From Entoloma clypeatum (taxonomy: Eukaryota > Basidiomycota > Agaricomycetes > Agaricales > Entolomataceae), in assembly GCA_963565915.1 (NCBI GenBank), contig OY751495.1, forward strand, positions 3,410,001 through 3,474,000: a stretch of DNA of 64,000 nt. Direction: 5' to 3'. Below, piece after piece: positions 17,756 through 30,044 of the stretch (within the stretch, counting starts at the first letter, position 1; every line of letters starts with the position of its first letter). The notes under the pieces were generated by a model. That model was not told the DNA's origin. It saw only the letters and a list, made by a program, of their open reading frames with translations, and did no database searches. The position numbers and the translations under genes were made by a program.

Positions 17756-19797
17756 TCAATCTACCCACACCAAGTGACCCAAACTCGCAGCGGTCTCGAA
17801 CGATGCTTGCGGGTGATATTTCTTTCCATTCTCGAACTCTGCCTCCATCCTTATCTTGACCGAACGATGAACCTTGACAATCCCAGTCCTCTGCCTCGGG
17901 ATGAATCTTCCTCTTCCGAGATTCCACCGCTGCGAGGTCACCCACGCACCATCGGCGGTCTGCCACCGCTGCTTGAACGGAATGACCTCGAGGAGCCACC
18001 AACCCCACGCGAGTGCCAGCTGGTCGTAGATCGGCGCAAGAGAGTCGAGGAGCTCGTACTCCTCCTCAGTCTTCTCCATGGTCACCAAGTCATCAACTTC
18101 GGCAAAGTGAAACTTGGGTTTGGATGAGGGGACAGTCTGGATCGTGGATCCAAGGCCGGAGAGCGCAGGCGGGCGCGGGCGAACAAAAGGGTAGAGCGAC
18201 TCCGGATCCAGGCCGATAGCGGGGAGAGTGTTGGAGATAAACAGAATGCCTGTCTCGGCTTTGAAGCATTCGCGAATCATCCAGCGTAGTGCGATCCGAG
18301 CAAGCGTGTTTGGCGTGCCGTTGTCCACTGAGCCTCCGCCGACATCTGGGAGTGAAAGACAGTTGAGTGGTATGAAATCGCAAGTATAAAGAGGTGCATA
18401 CCGCAATGGCATCCTGCAAACCACACCTGCAGATCTTTAAGTGAGTCATGTTGTCGTCTGCAGATGGGATCACGACTGACCTCTTCAACATTTGTCGGGC
18501 GATCCGTATGGCCAGAGTATTTCCTCTCCAACGCTCGCAGCTGCTCATTCCGAATCTTCTTTTTTGGCGCTGCCCCTTTGTCTGCCGGGTTTCCCTCTGG
18601 GCTTGTACCGTTGCCGTTAGCGCTACTCGTCTCCCCGGTAAAGCTCGTGGTCGGGCGATTCCAGTGGTTCGCCTTGAACTTGGCGCGCCGTTCATCAAGG
18701 GCGATGGCGTGGCGGAATGTGCGAACGATAGTGTTGGAAGTCGTAAACGGCAGACGTCGAGGGAACAACCCAACCGAATTAACGGTATCCCTGCCATGTG
18801 AGTTATATGGCAGTTCCGAGAGGGTAAGATCTATGCATGTGTTGCGTACCAGACCCCAAGAAATTCGATTTCAACGTCAGCAGAAAAGGCTTTCTTGAAA
18901 GCGGTGGATTGTTTCCATCCAACTTCGTCGGTGCGGGTGAACATCCCGTAGGCGAAAGGAACTTGTTGATGATTGCACGCCGGGAGGAGACCAACTTTGT
19001 GAATCATTCCGGCCAATCCGCGGGCGGTGTATGCGCCTCGTGAGAATCCGAAAATGCAAATGCGATCCCCTGCTTTATCTGGACATCGAGAGTGACGTTA
19101 GGAAAAGAAAGACATTCGCCTCAATATGGCTTACAGTTCTGCATGAGAAATTCGTAACCCTCTACACGGAATAGAAAACCGCGATCAACGAAGATGCATC
19201 ATAACGTAAAGGGTACCCAAGCTTACGCATCACATGCTCGGAAAGGTTCCAGGCGATCGCTTCATCCAAGGCCTAGAAATATCGTTAGGTTGTCTTGTGA
19301 CCGCTGTATTAGGCTTTGCCTACTTTGGAAATGTTGGAAGCTAGTTGTGTAGCGATGGTCGGATGAGTGTATGTTCCAATACCGGCCTAAGGTCACCTCG
19401 CTTGTGGGGGGATCGATGCGTTGATAAAAATGAGAACGCACCTGATAGTACACCATCTGCTGATCGCTATCATCCTTCTTCAACGTGGTGAGGAATTCAA
19501 CTATGTTAGAATTCTAGCGAGAAATGTTAGCAGCGGCGCGTTCGGTATTCTCAGGTTGTAAGTACATCATTGTCAAATCTGGTGGGAATAAATGAGTGAG
19601 GTTATGGGAGGGACCGATGGATCGACTGACTGATCGCCGGTCCCATCGAAGCAGAGAACAAGCGTTCGATGCAGGTGCGTTGGGGGGATTATGGGAGGCA
19701 GCTGATTGAAAGGTGAACCTTGGAAAGTTGAGCTTTGAGGACTTGTCAATGGCGAAGCCACAAGTGTCTCTTGGTCAATGCCGTGGCCAGCCATCAT
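17756..19797 (-). CDS. DUF2235 alpha/beta-hydrolase (phospholipase-like) protein
   Basis: Nine exons on the minus strand: 19797-19631, 19578-19566, 19513-19442, 19386-19324, 19272-19227, 19161-19135, 19078-18850, 18790-18402, 18345-17756. All phases close, giving 531 residues. The family motifs are in place: CFDGTGD at residues 49-55, QAGIGTY, and the nucleophile elbow GFSRGAYTARG with Ser142 as the presumed catalytic serine. DUF2235 forms the catalytic fold also used by Tle1-type phospholipases; the substrate of the fungal members is not evident here. No signal peptide is seen. The second exon is only 13 nt and is needed to read GDQFDND. The C-terminus is Trp/aromatic-rich with no second domain recognised. 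The gene is divergent from the dioxygenase gene, and its 3' end lies about 90 bp from a MITE. Confidence 0.88.
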
Positions 19798-20662
19798 GGT
19801 GGATAATTACTCGATGATGGAGGAGGGATGTTAGAACCATCATATCCCTGGCACCGGTTTTTTAAGGCGCAGCAAACGGAGGTAAGGGGGGAGACAATTC
19901 AACGGTATTCGGAAAGTATGCAGGGTATCGTACGTGACAATACCGTCTGTCAGGGAGTTCATCTTCTAGCTCGTTTGATGAACCGGGAACGAACAAGACC
20001 GGGCTTTCTGGCAGGTCAACTTTTCAATGAATCAGCATGTTGACACGATGCATTGTGCCTCAACTTTTTGGATTCGGAACGTCTCCTTTCACAACTTTTT
20101 GAGCCGTGCATCCAAACCCGCGAATGTCTCGTCGGGAGTATGAAGATCAAATGTACAGGAACAACCCAAATTAGGTTAAGTCTTCAATTAATTTTTCCCA
20201 CTCTCAGGTTCATCTTCATCTTCATCAGCGATGCCTTTCAAGATGGTAGACGGACGGAAGGGAACTTGATCTTACAGCGTATCAAAAGCATGATCAATCT
20301 GACATGACAGGTTGCACAGAAGAGCCAAAGAGTCGGACGAGCAAGCTCATACGCTCTTTCTCTTGGGTTATCAGTCCTAGCCCTAGCTTTTCAGACTGTG
20401 ACAGGCAAAGAGAAGAAAGTACAATCGGTCCTTTCAGCGCTCAGAATAAATGGATTCTCAATACTTCAGGTCTGTCCCTCAATTAATATGACAGCTGCGA
20501 TGATTCTTATCTCCTTGCTTTACCCGCCCTAAGTTACGTGGATTCCATTGTTGATGCCAAAGTCCTCTTTTAGGGCAGATTCAGCCCTAGGCGAGGTCTA
20601 TATAATCTCTTCCGTATCGCAGGACAAGTTCATCACAGTCTCCATCTGTACCTCTTGGACTC
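19798..20662. promoter_or_regulatory. Divergent intergenic region (DUF2235 / dioxygenase)
   Basis: This 865-bp interval separates two divergent genes and must hold both promoters. A TATA-like TCTATATAATC lies at about 20597, some 65 bp before the dioxygenase ATG. No other element is identifiable. Confidence 0.55.
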
Positions 20663-23600
20663 ATGGCCGACATCACTGCTGCACAAGCTCTCGCCATGGG
20701 CGCTGATGCCATTTATCTCTCCAAGCGTCCGCTACCCACAGCTCCGACTGGTTATTATGACTGGCAGATCACCGTCGACCCTTCAGACGATCATCAAGGA
20801 CATTCCACTGTTGCCAATCTCGTTAACCGTGTTGAAGCGTACAAGGCCAAAGGCAGGCTCAAACCAAACCCAAGCCATGTGGTTGGTACCCTGTCATCTT
20901 CCCCTTTGTCATGTAACTCAGACTCCTTGCACAGGCCGCTTTCCTCGATGCCGTTCAGAATCCAACGGCCGTCGACGACCGGCAAGGCGCAGTACGTAAA
21001 ACCATCGCATCCATAACCACATTTTCTAATGGATTCTCACCATAGTTCGCGACTGGGCTCGGCATCCTTGCCCGCCTCGACCCATACAGTGATCTTTGGG
21101 CAAAGTTGAACAACACCGTCATCCATGGGCTCTACGATACCGTTCCCCACCCACCTCAATCATATCTCGGGCCTTCCCACAGCTTCCGGCAGGCGGATGG
21201 TGCCGGGAACAACCTTCTGAGTCCGGATTTGGGCCGCGGTGGCACACCTTATGCACGAAGCGTTCAAGGAAAGGCTGGATTGCCGAGGACCTCTCTTCCT
21301 GAGGCCGGTTTGATATTTGATGCTATTCTCAAGAGGAAAGGGGTAAGTTCTCAGAGCCTTGAACATTCCCACACACTTATAACGTATATAGCATGAAAAC
21401 CATTCCGGAGGAATGTCAAGCATGATCTTTGCCTTCGCATCCATTGTGACGCATTCTTTGTTCCGAACGGATCACAAGAACATCCATATCAATAACGCAA
21501 GCTCATACCTTGATCTCAGCCCTCTTTATGGTGACAGTAAGTCCTGCCCCTTGTCGTCATTCGGGCTGCTTCTCAACTCCATCCCTTGAAATAGATCAAG
21601 TAGCTCAGGACAAGGTTCGGGATAAAGCCGCGGGACGTGGGCTCCTGTATCCCGACACCTTTGCTGAAGAACGTCTGCTTTTCTTGCCCGCTGCCACCAG
21701 CGTTCTCCTTGTCTTGTTCAGCCGCAATCATAACGTATGTGCTTCAAAGGGATTCCGTCTACCCATCATTCATCTGCTATGTCAATTGCAGTATATCGCC
21801 CAGAAGCTCCTGAAGATCAATGAGCGCAAGAGATGGTCAGACCCGCCCCCAACTGACGACGTTAAGCTTGCGCTCCAGGACGAGGAGATCTTCCAGACCG
21901 CTAAACTAGTCAAGTTCGTTTTTTATTCGCCGTACCTTGAACCAACATAGACTGACTTGTCATTCTCATCCCAGCTGTGGTCATTTTATGAGTGCGGTCA
22001 TGGGTGACTATGTCGCCGGCTTCCTAGGTTCTTCTGAAGGATGCAATTGGAATATGAACGCTTTCGACGTATGTCAAATTTGTCCTCCGCCTTGCCCCGC
22101 GATGCTGATTACAATCACCAATCACAGCATATCAAGAGCAAGGAACTCGTAGTCGAACGTGGTCAAGGAAATCACGTCAGTGTAGAGTTTAACGTTCTCT
22201 ACCGGGTATGTACAACAGTTTTCCCTCCCAGGGTATCTCTGATCTTGCTCACAGTGGCACGCGACAATGTCCGAACGAGATGCAACATGGACTGAAGGAG
22301 TTTTCACCAGCGCCTTCGGTGGTAAACCATTTGATGAGGTATACATTCTTTTTTGGGATCGCCCATCATCCGCTCACGCTGGATTAGCTGTCCCTAAGGG
22401 ATATCGCGACTATCGCGAAGGTCTTCGATGAGGTCTCTCCAAATCCATCTACACGGACATTTGCCGGGTAAGTGTCACGGCTGGAATAATATGTCGCTCC
22501 TGATCTCATCAGTCCCTCAGTCTCAAACGAGGACCTGACGGCAAGTTCTCCGATGACGAACTTGCGGAGATCCTCCACACAGCTACGGAGAGCCCCGCTG
22601 GTGCATTCCGTGGGCGCGGGACACCGGCCGTGCTGCGCCTAGTTGAGATCATGGGTATCGAGCAGTCCCGAGCTTGGGGATTGTGCACGATGAACGAGTT
22701 CAGGAAGTTCTTGGGCCTCAAGCGTTCGTGTTCTTCCTATGGCTTCAACGTCCCAGCTGATCGACGCTATAGAATTTGAGACATTCGAGGATTGGAACCC
22801 CGACCCAGAAATTGCGGTAGGTATTGACTGTGTTCCCGGTGGTGCCCGACTGAGCCCTTTTGCTTTGTTTAGAATGCTGCGCGTCGCCTGTACGGACACG
22901 TCGATAATCTCGAGCTCTACGTGCGTTACTAGCGAGCCGCGAAGGAGTCCCATGAGATTTACCCTTCTTATGCAGACCGGACTTCAGGCCGAATCGACGA
23001 TGCCCTTAACCCCTGGTTCTCGCTTTGCTTGCGGTTATACCGTGCGTTCGCTACATGATTTTTGTCATACTTTCACTTATCCTTTGATAGACAACTCGCG
23101 CTGTTCTTGGTGATGCAATTGCTTTGGTCCGAGGCGACCGATTCTACACCAGCGATTTCACGCGTCAGTGTTTGGTTTTTCAAACCTTCAGACAGGAGTT
23201 AAGACTCGCTTTACAGCCAATAACCTCACGACCTGGGGTTTCTATGATTGTCAAAGAGACATGAACAACGGAGGGTTCGGAGGCCAGAGTAAGCATACTC
23301 TCTGCTTGATATTCACACACCGGCTGACAGCTTCCTAAGTTCCCAAACTCCTACTCCGCCATCTCCCTCGTCACTTCCCTTGGGTATGTTTGCCTTTACG
23401 ATTGAAGGACTCGTATGACTAACACGTCATTCGTCCAGAACTCCGTATATTCCCTCTATCCTTTCTTTACACCCGAACACATGAAGGAGAGTTTGACCGG
23501 ACGGGGGTTGAGCAAGAAATATACCTTTGATCAGCCAGCAACAGCTCGCATTCCTAAGATACTGAATACCTTCACCGGCATTAAAACCGTCTTTACCGAT

Positions 23601-25362
23601 TCAAACCGCTTCAAGGTCATTTACGAGAAATACGGGTATGGCTCCATCTTGATGTTTGACGAGATCGCCAAGTACGCCCTACCTCTTTGGACTGATCCGT
23701 ATCCACTGATTTCTTTTCTCCAGACATGATACCGACAAAGGGATGGTTTTGCACGCTCTCTTCCCAGAGAAGGATTCGCTGAAACAACATGCCGCGTGGT
23801 TCGCCGCTGCGATCAAAGAGAAAATTGACGAGAAGTCGTGGAGGTACGTCTAGTCTACCCTTGTCCAGGTGATGACAACGATTAATCCTTTGCAAATTTG
23901 CAGCTATCCGAACGTTCCAGGCAAATATGTTGACATCGTCAAGGATGTCATCAATATAGCCTCCTGTCACGTCTCTGCTGATAAACTCGTCAGTCATCCA
24001 TCGCAATCACGGAGATCGCTTCCCTGTTGACCTCGACCGTAGACTGGTATCCCCCTCAAGACGAAGGATAATCCAAAGGGTATTTTCACGGAGAATGAGA
24101 TGTTCGACATGTTGACCACCCTGGTGAGTGTACTTCCATTCCTTAATACACGCTCAAGCTAAACTCTATATTCCAGTTTTCGTATGTTCACCCCTGCCTG
24201 AGCAAAGCAAAACATGATTTATTGATCTCATAATATTGCAGTGTCACATTCCTCACATTCGACGAGCCCGAGAGCAGCTTCGCTTTACACGAAGCTGCGA
24301 CCCAGGCTGGCACCCTCGTCGGTGCTCTCACTGCCAAATCTGTTATGGAAGTTTCACCCTCGACTGCGCCTGTGAGTCGCTCTCGGGTAGTCTAGCAAAC
24401 AACATACTCTGATCTTCCGTCACAACAGAACTTCGTCGGAAAAGTCGCAGCCCACGTTGGATCGTTCTTCAACCCACCTACCAAGAAGGCATCTTACCCT
24501 TTCCTGAGCAAGCTCACTGAGACTGGCCGACCACTCGACGAGCTTCTCGGAAACATTCTCGGCGTGGCCGTCGGCGCCTGCGTGAACTACGCCCAAGCCG
24601 CGGTATACGTCGTCGACTTCTACCTCGATGATGCGCGTGCCAAGCAGAGGGAACACATAATCGAAATCGTCGACAACGATGATCCGCAGAGCGCTGCGCT
24701 CTTGCGCGGATATGTTTGCGAAGCGATGCGTACGTGGAATTTTGATTTTGATTTTGATTTTTGCTGCGAATCAAATGTCTCATTTTCCGCTATTCCCTAG
24801 GTTTGAAACCCCAATTCCCTGGTCTCTGGCGTGAAGCAGCTGTAGATACTCAAATCGACCAAGGACCCGGTTTCCCGCCCGTTGACATCAAAGCTGGCGA
24901 TCGCATCTGGGCCAGCTTCAGGAACGCTCACCTCAACGTACGTTTTTTCTCGCCGCATTTTTTCCCTGGTCATGATTCTAAATCCCAAACCCTTTTTTTT
25001 ATTCAAGCCCACTGACTTCCCGGATCCGACGAGCGTGAACCCGAACCGTCCCATTGCCTCGTACAATCTCAACGGTGCTGGCTTCCACAACTGCCCCGGA
25101 ACCAACTACGCTCAGTACACGATTATTGAGATCGTCAGGGCTGTGTTTAGGTTGAAGAATGTCCGTCGTGCGCCGGGCGACGCTGGGAGGTTGGCGGCTT
25201 TCACGGAGATCATCCATGAAACGGAGACAGACTTTTTCGTGCAGAGGAATGGGAAAGTCAGCCCGTGGCCTGGATCGATTATCATCGCGGTATGTGTCTG
25301 GTTACTTTTCGCTTGTTATGGAGTTGGCTGATGGAGGTGCATTTGTGCAGTATGACTCATGA
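20663..25362 (+). CDS. Ppo-type fatty-acid dioxygenase / cytochrome P450 fusion (linoleate diol synthase-like)
   Basis: Twenty-seven exons can be placed (first 20663-20878, last 25351-25362). Every phase closes, giving 1082 residues, close to Aspergillus PpoA. The N-terminal half is a heme peroxidase-like dioxygenase: ASSYLDLSPLYG, a likely distal His near 211, and YRWH with Tyr382 and proximal His385, the radical Tyr/His pair of the family. The C-terminal half is P450-like, with EAMR (ExxR, residues 937-940) and GAGFHNCPG carrying the heme-thiolate Cys1014. Such enzymes oxygenate linoleic or oleic acid to hydroperoxides and rearrange them to diols (psi-factor oxylipins). Both active sites look intact; the regio-specificity cannot be read from sequence. 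Exon 22 (24177-24181) has only 5 nt. The first donor is uncertain by 3 nt (20879 or 20882). No signal peptide. Confidence 0.93.
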
Positions 25363-25721
25363 AGACGAGCTTGATTTTTCTGTGCGACTTGTTAGCTTCC
25401 TCGCTCATCTTGTCATCTACCTATTGCTTGTAATACCCTGTCCTATTACCAACTTGAATCTACCAATGCTTGATCTTGAACACCCCTGATTTGCGGGAAG
25501 CAAGGGCAAGGAATGCATGAAGATACCAGGGGGACACATGACACAAGATCCACTCAGTTTCATTCATGATATAAGAAGTCCTTCATCTGACACGGGGACG
25601 GCGATTCAATTCCATTCTTGATACTTGCAAGCCAATTTTAAACTAAGACCCCGTTTCTTCACTATGTAGTATAGGTGTCGTTTCACCATTTCTCATGGGC
25701 GGGCCGGACTAGGGCAACAAG
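25363..25721. other. Convergent 3' intergenic region
   Basis: Between the convergent dioxygenase and SDR genes. No coding frame, repeat or RNA gene is recognised; presumably the two 3' UTRs. Confidence 0.5.
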
Positions 25722-26897
25722 TCATTCAAAACATTTCAGTACAATGCGACGAATCCAAAACTCACGGTCAAGCTCCCAAGTCCAAGCAGACCGATCCTGG
25801 TCGACGAGATAGAGGAATGACTGGAATCGAACATGATTGTATAGAAAAAAAAACCCCGACGTTGAGATGAAACCCACCTTTGCGATGCTATTTGGATTCA
25901 GCCTGATATTATCATCCTCAACGTTCTCCGGTCGTTGCTGAGCATAGCGTTCAGTCAGGATGCCTACAATATTTATGGGCAGTGAGAAGATGGAAGATAT
26001 AGTTACAGTCATACCTCTGTCTATGATTATTACCTTGTCGCAATCAAGAAATAAGCATTCGGAACGCGCAAATATTGTGTCAGACTTACATGAGCAACCT
26101 GGCACGGATTGAGTCAAACGTCAACGGAGATCCCCGTATCGAGAATAATGGAGGCTTACATGGATGTTGTGCTTTCCAAACTCTTTGTTCAAGCTCTGAG
26201 ACAACGCCCTCAAACCATGCTTTCCAGCGGCGAACACACTGGTGGTGATGTTCCCCCTGACACTCGCCGTCGCTCCAGTGAAGATCAAAGTTCCCCGTGC
26301 ACCTGTGGGCTCAGATATCTCATTGCCTTTGAAAGCCAAGATCGCTTCGCGGGAAAAAGCGAACGCCGTTTCAAACGTTGACTTGGAGGGACTGCTGAAT
26401 GTCGGCAGGGGTCACTTCGAGAAAAGGTTTGAAGGCTCCGTGACCGACGTTGAAGATGGCGGTGCTGATAATAAAATTGGGGGCCGGATATTTGACACGG
26501 ATGGTACCCCATGCGTTCGTGATGTCTGGTGTCGTGTAGGCGTCGACCGGGAATCCAACTGCCTGGCAGACACGCCGGCGTCAAGGGATTGGTTGTATGA
26601 TTTTGATTGAAGAACCCTACTTCTCCTCCGGCTGAATTCAGTTCTTCAGCCAGTTTATTTACGGTGTCTGCACCCCTAGCGATGAGAGCGACATTAAATC
26701 CAGCTTTGGAGAACAGCCGGCTATACAAGGAAGATGGATAGACTTTCCGTTGGTTTCTCGTTCCAGATTGGATCGGATTTGTTCGCGTACGCAGCTGATG
26801 CCCCCGTGCCAGAACCTTTCCCCAGTCCTGAGTAAAAGAAGCGTGAAGTTAAGACGAGAACCTTTTTGACTGCTGCGACTGTAGACGTCGATGACGT
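25722..26897 (-). CDS. Short-chain dehydrogenase/reductase, start codon not found
   Basis: Seven exons with consistent phases: 26897-26791, 26720-26621, 26562-26161, 26098-26090, 26033-26015, 25963-25878, 25820-25722, giving about 273 residues. The Rossmann glycine motif reads GLGKGSGTGASAARLF, followed by NVALIARG, then NVETAF and GTLIFTGATASVRG before FAAGKHGLRALSQSL. The usual SDR active-site Tyr of YxxxK is replaced by Phe in this reading (FAAGK), as in some fungal homologs of this subgroup. A 9-nt exon (VAH) is needed to read HNIHVAHV. The natural start position carries ACG instead of ATG (26895-26897), and no in-frame ATG precedes the glycine motif, so the gene may use a missed upstream exon, a non-AUG start, or be a recent pseudogene. 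Confidence 0.72.
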
Positions 26898-27066
26898 TGT
26901 CTGCCCCGAATCTCGCCTTTCTTATACTGAGTCAGATCAGCCACCAGATGTGGCTCTGTCAGACGTTCGTTGAATTCATCATCGTCGGGGACAAGCAGGC
27001 AATATGATCATGATGACGCAAAAGAGTAAGATTGGTAAGCTTGTTCGAAAAAGCTCTGCGCTGCTA
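26898..27066. other. Short intergenic spacer
   Basis: Between the lectin 3' end and the SDR 5' end, both on the minus strand. No feature is recognised. Confidence 0.4.
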
Positions 27067-27751
27067 CTACTGACCAATTTTACAGAAAAACAAATGAAAA
27101 GTTTGAGCAAGAAAGATGGTGGTGAGAAAGATCTTCTGTCACCTTGGACTCGACAAACCTCCAAAGCTGATTCGTCCCTGACCGTTCTCCCCACAGAATA
27201 GTTGCCGTTCCGTTCTCCAAATTGCCATCCCCAGACAGCTCGACATTGAGCGGCACACCGGGATGCGGGTAGAAAATCCTGATAACCGTTATGTAACGAC
27301 GAAGGAATCTTGAAGAAGGATGACAGGAGGGGGCTACCTGTAGACACCGTCCCCCCATTCCCATGCTTCCGATATTTTCCATTTGACGTCTTCGGCCGCA
27401 CCCACGATACCGGCGCCTGGCCATGGCTGCTCGGTTATTCCGAGATAGCCACCCGTTGCTTCATTCCTCAGGGACCAGAGGTCGTCTTTTGACTTCAGTA
27501 ACCACTAGGTTCAAATGAAAAGTATGTCATGCCCCATGGTACTCGAGTGGTGGCTGCATTACCTTCTGACCAATTTCATCTCGGTTCTTCCAGCAGGTGA
27601 CTTGGCGAATGTTGTCATTCCCCATGTCAAAAAAAAAGCAAGACCAGAAGCGAGTCGACTTACCTGGCGCGTCCTGCGTCCCAGCAAGCGCAAGGACAGT
27701 ATCGGACTTGACGTTGACGATCGTGTAGATTTTGCCATCCTCGATGGCCAT
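27067..27751 (-). CDS. Ricin B-like beta-trefoil lectin, small cytoplasmic type
   Basis: Exons 27751-27664, 27600-27563, 27504-27338, 27278-27143 and a terminal stop exon at 27069-27067, giving about 143 residues. It begins MAIEDGKIYTIVNVKSDTVL without a signal peptide. The beta-trefoil repeats are marked by aromatic (Q/L)xW-like positions: DDLWSL, VKWKI and NQLWRF near the end. The size and the start-to-end pattern (Tyr-Ile-Val-Asn start, SGTNQLWRF end) resemble the small fruiting-body lectins of Agaricomycetes such as the Clitocybe nebularis lectin group, which bind carbohydrate and act against fungivores; that function is inferred from the family. The 3' end is the least certain part: if the last donor is not used the frame continues ~20 codons further. 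Confidence 0.75.
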
Positions 27752-28937
27752 TTTTTAGAGGACGGGCGTTTGGCTGACGGACTCCAGATCCTTATATATA
27801 CATAGTTCCACTGCTCAATGAGGCCATAAAGTCTGACGACTCCAAAATGATGATCCGTGGGTCTTCTTTCACTGGCTTCCTGGATTCGACAGCTCCTGAC
27901 TGCCGCCTCTAAAGCTTAGATATTATGGTGTCCTTGGCAAAATACGCGGGCCTACTCTTGAAAACACTTTGTCGATGGTGCCACCTCGATTCGGACGACT
28001 TCGAGGCTTGGGTACTTCATGTACTCTATCACTATCTGGCCTTCCACGCTTGGCATGGTTTGGTTGGGAATATTAAACTGGTCCTGGAGGCTTCTGCACC
28101 CAACTCGCTTCGTGATGTCAAAGACCTTCTGGCACGTAAACGGCGTCATCGTATCTTAGGGTTGATCAAGCGACAAAAATGACTCTTCTCATCTCACGTT
28201 TTCGTCCTGCCGAGATCTCTGGAATCAGAAATCTGGAACGTTTATGAGAATATACTTGTCGATGGTGGCTATTTTCTCGAGCCCTGCGCGGTGTGTATAC
28301 GTCTCTATCGATCGTATTATTGTCATTGCTCATGGGCTCTGACTTCAGTGCGTTGATTGTACTTCGCCAGATGTAGACATTATATTCCAGAGCGTGAGAG
28401 GGTGACCCGGGTATACGCTACGAGACCACGTCCGCGCCGGACATTAGCTTCTATCGACACTTCTTCTCCTGTGAGAAGCTGTGACATGCCCGACCTGTCG
28501 GTTCTCCTGTCATCTTAGGATTCGAATGTCCAAAGCAGTATAATCTTTCAATTTAGACGATGCGAAACCGATCCAGCATCGAAATTCGACTCTTTTTCTT
28601 ATTTTTTCGAATTCGCAAAGTTGCACGAAGGCATTTTGCATTCAAAGTGCTGGACGCGGTCTATTATCCTGTGCGGACTTCTTCGTCACCATCACCGCCA
28701 GCAGTCCACGCGGTTCATCATCCTGCACCGCAGCCCTCATTCCTATGGCGATTCCTCCGCATTTCTCCCTCAAAACCTTGTGATCCAATTCGATTGATAT
28801 GGAAGGGCTAAACATAGCTCCCCCTTTCGGGTATGTTATTTTTAGTCATACCCAAGTACTATATAAAGGACAGCTTCCGGTCTCTGCTTCACTATCACTT
28901 TGATCACTAACACTCACCACATCCACCTCACTGAAAT
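27752..28937. other. Intergenic region upstream of first CipC-like gene
   Basis: No coding frame with family motifs in about 1.2 kb. A TATA-like CTATATAAAGG at about 28860 sits 78 bp before the CipC-like ATG and is the likely core promoter. Confidence 0.5.
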
Positions 28938-29527
28938 ATGGGTTTCTTTTCTCGCGAGGAGGTAAATATCCTCAACACCACCGTGGTCATTGTGCAGTAC
29001 TAATAGATACTATCAAGTACGACGGCACTCACAAAGCCGAGCTTTCGCATGAGCTCATCGCTGGCGCCGCTGCGTACGAGGTGAGCAGTCAACGACATTC
29101 AATCATCTTTATCACTTGTAGTGACCGTTGATCTTTCAGGCTGCCAAGGCGTATGAGAAACATGTCGCGGCAAACGGACAGCCCGATTCACACGCAAAGG
29201 CGAAGGAGATCTTGTATGTGTGCTCTATGCCCTTTTGACCACTCGGTCAATCTAACGTCCTCGTGTGTGATTACAGCGCAGGATTCGCGGGCGCCTTTAT
29301 TGACAGGGAGTTCGAGACCAAAGGGGTGAGTCGAACTTTAGGGCTGTGGTCGAGATCTTTCCTGATTCGTGATATCCTTGATCTATAGCTCGATTTTATC
29401 GACAAGCAGAAGGCGAAGCACCACGGTGAGAACAGATTAAATTGCTCCATGATCATGAATGTCTGACGGTATGTTATGTGATGTAGCCAAAGAGCAATTC
29501 ACCGAAGAAGTCTATACTTCATACTAA
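28938..29527 (+). CDS. CipC-like protein (DUF3759), copy 1
   Basis: Six exons (28938-28961, 29018-29080, 29140-29213, 29277-29325, 29389-29425, 29487-29527) with consistent phases give 95 residues. The protein starts MGFFSREE and carries the DUF3759 core: AELSHELIAGAAAYEAAKAYEKH, HAKAKEI and AGAFIDREFETKG in order. It has no signal peptide. The family is named after the concanamycin-induced CipC of Aspergillus; members rise during hyphal growth, stress and mycelial interactions, but the molecular activity is unknown. It is the first of three same-strand paralogs within 4.5 kb and has its own TATA box. Confidence 0.88.
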
Positions 29528-30044
29528 GCTCTTCGCGAAACTTATTGTAAATCATGATGTAACGGGTTGTGTATACTAGAGATATAAGATGATCTTCTGA
29601 GAACTCTTTCAGATTGTATAAACCCACGATCCTCCAGCCACTGTTCATGACGAGAAACGATGGCTGACGCTCTTGAAATATTTATCGATCTACAGCCTTA
29701 GGAAATGCAATCCTGTTCACCGCCCGACAATGTACAAAGCAATTGGATCAGTGATTGATTATCGACTGACATCCACTGACCGCCATCGACTCTTCTGGAA
29801 AGAAAACGTTGATCCTCACACCATCACATATGGTGCCCCACATGGAGCAGCTTCTTTTTCAAACATATCGTCATCAACTGCCATCAGCACGAACCTCGCA
29901 ACGCGAGAGAATGGTATGATGGAATTCCGTTGCTTCGCCTTGGAGCGCAATTGACTTTTACTTATATAGAGCGAGAAACACACTGCACCCCCAATAACCA
30001 AGTCCCCCCACCTCTTGACTTGGCACGTTTAGTAAACTTGAATC
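29528..30044. other. Spacer between CipC-like copies 1 and 2
   Basis: No gene seen. A TATA-like CTTATATAGAG lies at about 29960, roughly 80 bp before the copy-2 ATG. Confidence 0.5.

Noticed and set aside
18093..18797. Second long minus-strand frame in the DUF2235 locus
   Set aside because: It overlaps the motif-bearing exons in another frame and crosses their splice sites.
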